Below are positions 47,201 to 59,200 of a stretch of DNA of 64,000 bases, one piece after another (the stretch's first letter is position 1; each line of letters begins with the position of its first letter). The notes beneath the pieces are model-generated. The model was not told the origin of the DNA. It saw nothing but the letters and a program-made list of their open reading frames with translations, and made no database searches. The translations under genes and the position numbers were made by a program. The stretch comes from Spisula solida (taxonomy: Eukaryota; Mollusca; Bivalvia; Venerida; Mactridae): assembly GCA_947247005.1 (NCBI GenBank), contig OX365948.1:53117401-53181400 (forward strand), given 5' to 3'.

Positions 47201-50200
47201 TATACCATCTATTTTAAAAGTGTTTCATGCACCAAATCTGTTAAATTAGACAATTTGGTGTTTCAAAATATAGAAAACTAGACTTGTCTACCACATAGGA
47301 CTATTCAGTTTTGATGAGACATAAAAGAGGTATTTCCAGAAAGTTTTCGGGCCAGGTATTGGAAGTTTTCATTTACTCTCCCTTGCACTTTACTTGTGTA
47401 TAAATCTAATAATTACATGATATTGTAATGTGAGGTATCCTTACAGCCATAGAGAGCTACCAAGTCTGTTGTTTATGTCTAATTCATGTAAAATACATGT
47501 TCTTATGTCTTTAATATAGCTTGTAAATACTTTAGTATGGCGATTTCGCCTCGTATTTGGTCGTACAGGAACCTCAATATTGCACTTCTATTACAAGGTC
47601 GCGGAATTGTGTGACATTAGCGATACTCGCTATGTGCAGCGACGATCATGCAGGATTTAGCATCTTACACTTCATACTGTGTATAAACATTCACGGAGCA
47701 TGCATTTACTTACATATTTATGTCTGACAATGCTCCGGTATTAGATAATCCATTTCATACGCATGTGTTTATCATATTGCGCCTGAGACACTTGTTACTA
47801 TTTATAGCCTACATGTACATTACATTCCTGGAAAATCCATTTGTGATCTTCGATACAGTCGAACTGTGCGCTTAAGTACATTAGCGGACTTTGGTTTGTG
47901 CCCAAAGTTGTAACCATTTAGCTTGGGTATTTTCATTACTGGTATTATTCTCGTGGATTGACGGAATACTTCGGATGTAATATCCGCAAGTGATTCCATT
48001 GGTGGAGCGGTGGACTTGCGGATCTAGTTGTCTACAGCGTAGGAGTAAAAACTAGGAGGAATTCCGCGAGTTCACTCATTGGACGAGATTTGCATACGTA
48101 AGGAAGGGTGGATGGATCTGATTGGTGGATGGATACCGCGTCACCACCAAAGCGTTCTTAAGTATCAAAGCGCGGTAGATATAAAAGAGAATACAGGCGG
48201 CATACGATAGCTTTTAACTTTCGGAACCTGGACGAGACAGCCATCAAAATTCTACTGACCAAAATCCTTCATTCAACTATATTTTACGTCTTAAAGTCAT
48301 TCTAAACTACTATTTCGTTACAATATATATATAGATCTACGTAGGTTAATTCTTCCGGACGGGAACAGGATCGAGTAGGATACTTTGAACGGATAGATCT
48401 ACTCAGGGAGAAATGTAACTAGATTCTATAGATCTACTTTGGAACTTTACTAACGGAACTTCAATTCTTCATTTCATATTAGATCTACTTGTATATTAAC
48501 ATTGTAGAGTCTATTTCGTTTGGTAATTAAAACGTTTGTCATTATTAGAAATCTGTCGTCTGCTGTTGTATGTACATTGTCGTATTATCCGCCCACAAGT
48601 CAGATCCACTCACAGGTGCCCATACCCCTTTCCCCTTCCTTACTTGGTATTAGAGATCTACGCACACACACACGCACGCACAACTTCATACCGCTCGGAG
48701 TTGCCACGCATTAATGTGGTATTGCTACAATGGTGTCAGAAAGTGTCAGATGTTAATAAACTGTTAACTCTAGGAACCACAGCGGCGTTTTAGATCTCGA
48801 TCTATCGGAGGAATCATTGGCGGACCTTTTGACGGACCAGCTCGAACTCGGGTTATTTATTTTGAGGGAGTCATTTTGACGGATCTTCTTGCGGAAACAA
48901 TTAACGGATTTAGCGGCCGAACTTACGGGAATATTTTCGGAGCCATCATCAAAATACCGACGCATTTTACGATAGTAGGCCTACGGATCTACGGCGGAAA
49001 TCCAGACGACTTGTAAGGCTGAACTTACGGAATATTTTTACGGATCCGTCAGCTCAAGCACGGCGATTTCTTTCGGATTTTCAACGAACATTTTACGGAA
49101 AATCTTGACGGATTGGACAGCCGAACTGACGGAATATTTTTTACGGATCCGTCAGCGCAATTTCTAGCGGATTTCACGGCGATTTCTTTCGGATTTTTGA
49201 CGAACATTTTAACGGAAAATCTTGACGGATTGGATAGCAGAACTAACGGATTATTTTTACAGATCCGTCAGCGTCATAACTTGCGGATTTCACGGCGATT
49301 TCTTTCGGATTTTTGGCGTGCATTTCAACGGAGAATCTTGGTGGATAGATACTCATAGAACGAACTTACGAAATTTATTTTACGGATCTGACAGCGCAAT
49401 ACTTGCGGATTTTACGGTAATTTTACGGACGTTTTGACGGGGAGAAAATACGGATTATTTTTCGGATCTGTTAACGTAATTACAGACGGATTATACGACG
49501 ATACTCGGGGGTTTTGGGCGTCATTTGTTTTGACGGAAACCGGAGGTATTGGAGAACAGTTTTAGCGGATTTTCTCACAGGTTCGTCGTCGCGTATTTTG
49601 ACGTTTATTGTACGACGTTTTGCCGATTTTCTGCGGGTATTTAGCGGAAGTTATTAGGTAATTACGGACTCGTAATTGAGTTGTGGTAACAATATTTTGG
49701 ATTGGTGAATTTTAATATATTCTAGTAGAATACAATACAGGGTCGGATCCAGCTCACATTGAATTAAAAAAAAAAAGAAGCTCAAATAACATCACAAATT
49801 ATGGCTGAGGTCCAGGATTCAGATTCTGAGATTAATTTTAATATGAATCATCATGAGAATGAGGATGATTTAGGACAAGATAATGGTGACCATGGTCAGG
49901 GTGCTGGTGAGGTGGCAGTGCTTCCTCGCAGACGTAGGTCACCGCCACACATCAAACCTGATCCTTTCACTGGTGAGGAGGACTGGGAATCGTATAAATC
50001 ATATTTTGAGGACTGTGCTGAGTTAGGCCAGTGGACAGAGAAGGAGAAACTGTTGTATCTGGCTACATCACTGAAGAACCAGGCAAGGTTACATTATAGT
50101 TCCCTACCCGCTCTTGAAAAGCGTTCATACAATATACTAATAAGGCGTCTTGAACAGCGGTTTGGAACTAGGAGGCAACAAACAAGATGGCTCTCAAAGA

Positions 50201-53200
50201 TGCAAAATAGGACCCGTGGGAGTAATGAGTCGATAGCCACATTTGGGGATGAAATTCGTCTGCATGCTCAGAAAGCGTACACGAATCTCGATTCGGAGGC
50301 TCAGGAAATGCTCGCTCTGCAACATTTGTTTAAGAATGTATCTCCAGAGATGAGGTGCAAGTTAATGGATAATGATTGCAGGAGCATTAGGGAAGCCGTG
50401 GAGGTAGTCGAGAGGTACGAGGAGGTGCTGGGGAAGACGAGTTTGGATGGGGGTGTGACTTATATTCGAGGGGTAGGCAATACTTCATTGGAGCGTAGCA
50501 ATGAACAACAGCCGGCATTGCAGCCAATTTCAAATGGTATGGATGAACTTAAGGATGCCATCCTCAGAATTGAGAAACGTCTTGACACGTTGGAGAAAGG
50601 TGACAGCCGTAAGGGCAGGGAGAATAACAGGGATAAGTCTTGTTTCTCCTGTGGTTCTAGTGACCATTTTGTTAGAAATTGTCCTTCTCGGAACAAGCAA
50701 TACAGGAAGTATCCTCAGAACCAGGAAAACTACCATCCGTCATCTCAGTAGGTCGTGGTGTGACGGAGACTAGGGAAATTAGACCTGAGCAGAACAGTAA
50801 TTCGCATAAGATTGATAGATTATCAGCGTTGATTGGTCAAGTAAAGAAGAAAATCAACCCATGGGATAATGGTTTATACACTGTCGCGAGGTTAGGAAAT
50901 AGTGATATACAATTTTTGCTTGACAGTGGAGCTACGTCTACTTTGATGTCTAAGGATGCGTATAAACGGTGTGGTGGAGAACGCATGTTTCCATTGTATC
51001 AGCATGATCTCAACATTCAAGGTGTAGATGGGACTGCGATTAAGACTTTTGGACATGTTGATGCGGAAGTAGTAATAGGAGATTTTTCAGCTAATATCTC
51101 TATCATTGTTTGTGATATAACCTTAGACGGGATATTAGGACAGGATTTCATTATGCATCATATCAAGATGTGGAATTTGGAGACGCATGAATTGATCACC
51201 AAATCTGGTCATGTAATTAAATTCTACGCAGGGGCTGGTAACAACAAAGTAGGAAGGTTACTAGTTAAGGAGAAAACTGACATACCAGCTAACACATGCA
51301 TTCTAGTTCCAGTGAAAATACCAAATGCAGTTATGCTTCCAGAAAATACATTCGTAGAAGAGGCAGATTTAAGTACTGTGAAAATCATTGGAGGGGTAAT
51401 AAACACACATGATGAGCAAACGGTCATTGGGCTACTTAATGATATTGATGTAGATATAACAGTAGATGTTGGACAAGAATTAGGACATTGTCACCCCATC
51501 ATTGAGAGGTCAAATCACAGTTCAATTGGAAGTGGAGGGTGCGCAACAGTGATCGATGTAGCGATCCGGATACTTACTCAAACGGTGCAGTTGAACTACC
51601 TGAACATCTGATGGAAATGTTTGAAAATAGTGTAGAACATCTAGAACCAGGAGACAGGGATAGATTTGCTGCGCTATTGCACGAGTATCAAGATGTGTTT
51701 GCCAAATCTTCTGACGAATTAGGGTGTACAAACATGGTTAAACATAAGATCAACACAGGGACATCGATACCCATCCGTCAACCAGTTAGACGACAGCCAT
51801 ATGGCAAACGTGAGGTAGAAAAGCAAGAGGTGGATAAGATGCTGGAAAATGGTATTATAGAACCATCCAATAGTCCTTGGTCCTCACCGATTGTCCTTGT
51901 GACGAAGAAAAGTGGGGCTACAAGATTCTGTCTGGACTACCGTCGCCTAAATGAAGTGACAATAAAGGATGCTTACCCGATACCTAGAGTTGATGACTGT
52001 CTGGATGCGCTATCTGGGTCAAAGTGGTTTAGTTGTATGGATCTCTGCTCAGGATTTTGGCAGATAGAGATGGATGAAGAAGACAAGTTAAAGACAGCAT
52101 TTTCAACCAGTAGTCAGGGTTTGTACCACTTCAATGTGTTGCCATTTGGTTTGGTTAACGCCCCTTCAACATTTCAAAGATTGATGGAAAACGTATTGCG
52201 AGGTCTACAATGGGTAGAATCCCTGTTGTACATGGATGACATAATCACACCAGGAGAGTCCATTGCCCAGTGCTTGGAACGTCTAGAGCACGTATTTCAA
52301 CGACTGCGTGAGGCGAAGTTAAAGTTGAAGCCATCTAAGTGCAAGTTCTTTCAGAAATCAGCCCACTTTCTAGGCCATGTTGTAAGTGAGGATGGAATTC
52401 AAACCGATCCAGCCAAAGTGGAAGCAGTACAGAACTGGCCTACACCTAAAAGCTCTAAGGAAGTACGCAGTTTCCTAGGATTAGCTTCGTATTATCGTAA
52501 ATTTGTCAAGGGCTTCTCAGAGATTGCCAGACCACTGCACAAGCTTTGTGAGAAAAATGTACGGTTTCAGTGGAGTGACGTCTGTGAAACAGCTTTCAAC
52601 CAGTTGAAAAGTGCACTAGTTACATCACCAGTTTTGGCGTACCCTGAACTTGGTTCAAAATTTATTCTAGATACTGATGCTTCAGATTTCGGTTTAGGAG
52701 CGGTATTATCACAGATCCAAGATGGAAATGAGAAGGTCATCGCGTATATGAGCAAATCCATGAATACTCACGAAAGAGCATACTGTATCACGCGAAAAGA
52801 ATTACTAGCTGTTGTGGTGGCACTAAAACACTTCCATAGCTACCTGTATGGTCAGGAAATTCTACTGAGGACAGATAATTCAGCTGTCAGCTGGATGAGA
52901 ACACTGAAAGTACCAACCGGTCAAATAGCTCGCTGGCTACAAGAGCTCAACACATACAACTTGTCTGTAGTTCATCGAAAGGGTTCGAGCCACCAAAATG
53001 CCGACGCCCTCTCGAGATTACCATGCAAGTCATGTAAACATCAACAGCAGCTACAAACAGAATTTGAAACAAGTAATGCAGGTGTAGACGACACAGCGGT
53101 AGTAGATGAAATAAGGATTGTCACTAGGAAGGCAGCAGATAACCTACATTCACAGTTAACAGACAACGAGGTTCTTTTAGATGGTTGGAGTCCTACCGAG

Positions 53201-56200
53201 GTAGCAACAAGTCAGATGAATGACGATAGTATAGGGACAATCAAGTTGAAAATTCAGGAAGGTGCACCTAAACCAAGTTGGCCTGATATATCTTCAGCAA
53301 AGTCTGAATTTAAGACACTGTGGAGACAGTGGGACCGTCTGGAGATAAGAGGTGATCTTCTTTATCGTAAGTTTGATGGTGACAATGGGCAAATATATCA
53401 ACTAGTGACACCGATAGACAAGCAGACAGAGGTGATTAAATATCATCATAACATTGCAACCAGTGGACACCTAGGTATTGAAAAGACACTTAGTCGGATA
53501 AGACAAGCGTTCTACTGGCCAGGTATGACTGGACGTATAAGGCGGTACATTAGGGAGTGTGATGAATGCAGTGCTATGAAACTGTCGAGGGAGTCAAACA
53601 AAGCTCCATTAGGTCAATATCATGTTGGCGAACCTTTAGAGAGGGTGATGATGGATATATTAGGACCGCTTCCCGTTACTAGCAGTGGAAACAAGTATAT
53701 ATTGGTCATCAGTGACTGGTTTACAAAATGGACCGAGAGTGTGGCCCTACCAGACATGGAGACGAAAACAGTGGCTAGAGCATTCATAGACCATTTCGTA
53801 TGTAGACTGGGAGCCCCTCTACAAATTTATTCTGATCAAGGCAGATGTTTCGAGTCAAAGTTGATGGAAGATTTGTGTCAACTACTTGGAATTGAGAAAA
53901 CACATGCTTCACCCATGAGACCTCAGGCTAATGGCTTAGTGGAGAGATTCAACCGGACTCTAATTTCCATGCTGAAACCATATTGTAAAGCACATCAAAG
54001 TCATTGGGACATATGTCTACAGCAGGTGATGATGGCCTATCGTTCATCTCCACAAAGCAGCACAAAAGTGACCCCTAATAAGATGGTATTTGGTCGTGAA
54101 GTTATTCTACCCATGCAAGCAGTCATTGGACGACCACAGGGAGAAGCGAATTTGAGGGATAGTGACCACTACGTGATGGATCTCCAAGATAGCTTGAGCA
54201 AGTGTCACGAAATAGCCAGAAACAACCTGAAGGCAGCCTCAATGTATCAAAAGAAGCACTATGATAGTAATTCTAAGCGGGTAACATATACACGCGGTCA
54301 ACATGTATGGCTCCACGATCCTACTAGGAAGGTTGGAATTAGTTCCAAGTTGGTAAACAAGTGGAAGGGACCATATTTAATTACTAGAGTAATTGATGAT
54401 CTAGTGTGCTTAGTCAAGCGTACACCTAGGGGTAAGCCTAAAGCTTATCACATAGATAGGTTACATCCATACAGTGGGAAGAAGATTCTTCGATGGACCC
54501 TCAGCGATACGGTGTAATGTTTCGTGTATGTAAAGTTATAACATATTCGAGTTTGGAACAGTGTTTTTAGATGTATTGTGATAAATAGTGTATATACGAC
54601 ACAGGCGTTGGAGTGTATATACGATGTACCTGTATATTTTATGTAAATAGTTAACAAATGTATAATTGTAACAAAATGGACAACAAATGTACAAATAAAT
54701 AAATGGATGCATAAGGGCGTTGAGTCGAGTTATTTCTCCAGGAATTTAACCCACCCCATACTTCTAATACCGGACCATGACCTCCATTTTCAAATAAATA
54801 GGATCCTGTGAGTGGATGATACAGGGAAAAGGACACATTGACTTACTACTTGTCTTTATATTTCAGGGAGCAATGCTGGTTGTGCGAGGCAATGTTTGCC
54901 AACAAGACCCATTTGAACACCCACTTAGCTTCAGCAGCACACAGAGTACTGACAGTCGTCTGCCCTTGGTGTACCAAGAAGGACCGAACCTTCACGAGGA
55001 TTTCCGACATGGAGGTTCACGTGACTTCTACGCACGATAATGTTCATGTACCGAAAAATGTCTTCACTCGTCCAAACGGCTTCTACCTGGCCAAGTACCC
55101 GAAGGATTACGCGAGGGTTGTAGGGTCGATTACACCATACGATTCTGATGAAGCATATTATGCTAGGAAAGCGATAAGGAACTGGAGTGAAGAATTTAAG
55201 GACGGGAAGGAAAGATCGGACAGATGGAATAAAGGATGGAAGGAAGGGGGAAAGTTGGGGAGTAGAAGTAAGTCACGGGTCGTTGAGACACAGGAAAAGG
55301 GTAAAGCTGGGGATGGAGTTGCGGATAACCGAGGTAGGGTAGTGGTCGATAAAGGTGTAAGAGACAGGAATGTGTGGGATATTGGTGTGTGGGTAGGTGA
55401 TGGGAATGAAAGGGGTGTAGCAGACAGTGGTGGAGTAAGCGACAGCGAGGGTAGGAGCTGTGATGGTAGGAATAGCGATTTGCGGGATACTGAAGTGAGG
55501 GATACTGGAGTGAGGGATATTAGTGTGAGGGATAGCGTAGGTACGGATGGGTTTGTAAGGGACAGTTGGTCTAGGGACAGTGGATTCAAGAACAGTGGAG
55601 TAAAGAGTAAGGAGGTATCAGTCAGTGTGGTTGGAGGTAGTGCGAGTGTGGAATTGGAGAAAGGGCAGAAGAGAAAGAGACAGGCGGATGATGAGACGGA
55701 TGGTGTTAAACAGTCGAGGGCAGAGGATTCAATGTATGATGGGTTGACTAATTATGAAAACAACATTGAACTGGGGGAAGAGGCAGTCGTGGAAAGTGTA
55801 GGACCGATCATGGAGGAGAGTGTAAGGCCAATCCCGGAGGAGAGTGTAAGGCCGATCACGGAGGAGAGTGTGAGGCCGATCACGCAGGAGTTGACCCAGG
55901 AGAGAAGAAAGGATTCCGATACAGAGAGCCAGTCATCCTCGTCCTCTTCTGTATCGTCAACCGCCTCTATGTGCAGAGGGGTGGGGGTTGGCATACAGGA
56001 GAGGGCGTTCCGGATACTGGCTCGAGGATGTATGCCGATGTGTCCCCCAGCCAAACGTGATTGGACTTCTGTCAATACATGCTCATTGGAACAGGGAGGT
56101 GTTTCCACTATAACATGGCCGCCGATTCGATGGAGGAAAATGACAGAAGACCAAAGGCTGCTCTCACATGAGTATATATCTGTATTCTTGGAAAAATCTG

Positions 56201-59200
56201 TTAACAAACAATATCCATTAATTTCAAGGAAGCTCCTCATCGACAAGTACAATTTCTTATGTTTAGAAGGTTCAGCGAAGCCGGCGGAAGCAGACAACAA
56301 CACAGACAGGACGGACCACAAGATCAGACTGTATCACTTTGAGTATTTAAGGGGGATTGCTAAAGGAGAGATAGGGGAGTGCAGAGTGGGGTTGAGCATA
56401 GTGAAGACATTAGAAGGAGCCGACAGATGGAAAGACACGGACAACATGACAGACGCGATCGACAAGTTGGGGTTAAAATTAAGGTTGTGAATAGTTAGTG
56501 TTAGGGCTGGGGGGTGGATTTTAATAAGTGAAATTATGTATGTCCATTTTAGTTGTTAAATTTAAGTATTATTTGAATATTGTTATATGTCAGGCATTCA
56601 GCATAAAATTGTTTGCTTTGTTTCTGTTGTATTGACAGACTTATTGAAGAACTGGTTAGAATCCAGTGATGTATACCTGGTGTTAATGCTAAGTATTATT
56701 GGATAATGTTGTAATGACAGGTATTTGTTTTAACGTTGTTTGCTTGATTTCTGTTGTACTGACAGGACTTTACTAATCAAAGAACTGGTTGGAATCCAGT
56801 ATTGTATACTTAGTGTATATGTATATGTATTGATGGATAATGTTGTAGTAACATGTATTTTTGTTAACATTGTTTGCTTGGTTTCTGTCATACTGGCAGA
56901 CTTATTGAACTGGTTGGAATCCAGTGTCATATATGTTAAGTATTAATGGATAATGTTGTTGACATGTATTTTGTTTTAAACTTGTTTGTATTGTTCCAAT
57001 TAATACATTGCTTGATAACCATCTGGTTGGAGTCCAGATTTGTGTATTTATTGAATTATTACATGTGATGTATATATGCCATATTTGATTGCATTAACAT
57101 TGAGTCACTGTATATGTAGTTATGTTATGTTCAAACTTTGCATAATCCAGGAGGATTATTTTTAATAAGAAGGGGGAAGTGTAATGTGAGGTACCCTTAC
57201 AGCCATAGAGAGCTACCAAGTCTGTTGTTTATGTCTAATTCATGTAAAATACATGTTCTTATGTCTTTAATATAGCTTGTAAATACTTTAGTATGGCGAT
57301 TTCGCCTCGTATTTGGTCGTACAGGAACCTCAATATTGCACTTCTATTACAAGGTCGCGGAATTGTGTGACATTAGCGATACTCGCTATGTGCAGCGACG
57401 ATCATGCAGGATTTAGCATCTTACACTTCATACTGTGTATAAACATTCACGGAGCATGCATTTACTTACATATTTATGTCTGACAATGCTCCGGTATTAG
57501 ATAATCCATTTCATACGCATGTGTTTATCATATTGCGCCTGAGACACTTGTTACTATTTATAGCCTACATGTACATTACATTCCTGGAAAATCCCTTTGT
57601 GATCTTCGATACAGTCGAACTGTGCGCTTAAGTACATTAGCGGACTTTGGTTTGTGCCCAAAGTTGTAACTATTTAGCTTGGGTATTTTCATTACTGGTA
57701 TTATTCTCGTGGATTGACGGAATACTTCGGATGTAATATCCGCAAGTGATTCCATTGGTGGAGCGGTGGACTTGCGGATCTAGTTGTCTACAGCGTAGGA
57801 GTAAAAACTAGGAGGAATTCCGCGAGTTCACTCATTGGACGAGATTTGCATACGTAAGGAAGGGTGGATGGATCTGATTGGTGGATGGATACCGCGTCAC
57901 CACCAAAGCGTTCTTAAGTATCAAAGCGCGGTAGATATAAAAGAGAATACAGGCGGCATACGATAGCTTTTAACTTTCGGAACCTGGACGAGACAGCCAT
58001 CAAAATTCTACTGACCAAAATCCTTCATTCAACTATATTTTACGTCTTAAAGTCATTCTAAACTACTATTTCGTTACAATATATATATAGATCTACGTAG
58101 GTTAATTCTTCCGGACGGGAACAGGATCGAGTAGGATACTTTGAACGGATAGATCTACTCAGGGAGAAATGTAACTAGATTCTATAGATCTACTTTGGAA
58201 CTTTACTAACGGAACTTCAATTCTTCATTTCATATTAGATCTACTTGTATATTAACATTGTAGTATTCATTGAGTCTATTTCGTTTGGTAATTAAAACGT
58301 TTGTCATTATTAGAAATCTGTCGTCTGCTGTTGTATGTACATTGTCGTATTATCCGCCCACAAGTCAGATCCACTCACAGGTGCCCATACCCCTTTCCCC
58401 TTCCTTACTTGGTATTAGAGATCTACGCACACACACACGCACGCACAACTTCATACCGCTCGGAGTTGCCACGCATTAATGTGGTATTGCTACAATATAT
58501 AACCTATTACATAGCCAATGTTATTACAGCAGTGGGTTCATTACCACTGACCATTGAGTCACTATTGAACAATAGTCCAGACAATGCATACCAAATTTAT
58601 ATCTCGAGCATTTTGTACTTTTCACTAAGAAAACAAATACCAAACATACATGTCGAAACAGTTACAGCCAGTGTTATGTCAAACATACTCTGTGGAAATG
58701 GCACGGTTCAAAGTTTTTTTACTTTCGATTTACATGTTTTCTTTTTGTGACTTGACTAGCTAGACTTTGATATATGTTACTTTATTAACAAAACATACGG
58801 TTGTGGAACATACATTACCTTGTCTTTACAGTTCCTGTTTGCTCCTAACGTGAGCAATGGTTGAAGCCAATCTAACTTGTTGTATAACACAGCAATGTGA
58901 AATACCGTCTCACCAGCCTAAAATAGAAACAACTTTATACGAGCAAACTCAAGGATCACGTTTTGGACTTTATTGTAGCAGATGAAATTCGCTGATCTGA
59001 TTACCTGACCAATTAAAACCATAATAAACCATGTCTTTACTGGACGTATCTGCTTTGCTCTTCCAAGCTCTTCCAAATGTCGAACGGAAGAGATGATAGA
59101 GCGTTCGTTCTACGAAATACGAACCCGCTAAATATCAAGATTGTACGTATACTAGTAACCGATTTAGTAGTATAATTATATGTAATTTGTTTACTTACGC

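Larger units (their letters stand above)
47424..58494 (+). mobile_element. Full-length Ty3/gypsy LTR retrotransposon with extra zinc-finger ORF
   Basis: 11,071 bp between two TG..CA LTRs and flanked by ATAT. The order is 5' LTR, PBS, 1.07-kb repetitive leader, gag, protease, RT-RNaseH-integrase, a zinc-finger ORF, tandem repeats, PPT, 3' LTR. The domain order protease-RT-RNaseH-integrase places it in Ty3/gypsy (Metaviridae), not Ty1/copia. The integrase ends with a GPY/F-type module and no chromodomain is visible. Near-identical LTRs point to recent insertion. The element lies antisense to the ankyrin-ZU5 gene, in an intron. I could not assign it to a named lineage by reading alone. Confidence 0.95.

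Noticed and set aside
49906..49912. Donor CTG/GTGAGG in gag as the 5' splice site for the zinc-finger ORF
   Set aside because: It looks strong but ends in phase 1, whereas the acceptor at 54866 needs phase 2, so it would read the wrong frame.
50715..50740. GGAAAAC as a -1 slippery site between gag and protease
   Set aside because: The first three bases are not identical, so it does not fit the X-XXY-YYZ rule; kept only as a weak possibility.
55158..56321. Antisense frames of 143 and 189 codons inside the zinc-finger ORF
   Set aside because: They mirror the codon bias of the Arg-Asp and Glu-rich repeats on the sense strand and show no domain.
54820..56490. Env glycoprotein
   Set aside because: The position is right, but there is no signal peptide, no membrane segment and no cleavage or fusion motif; zinc-finger cysteines and histidines occupy the N-terminus.
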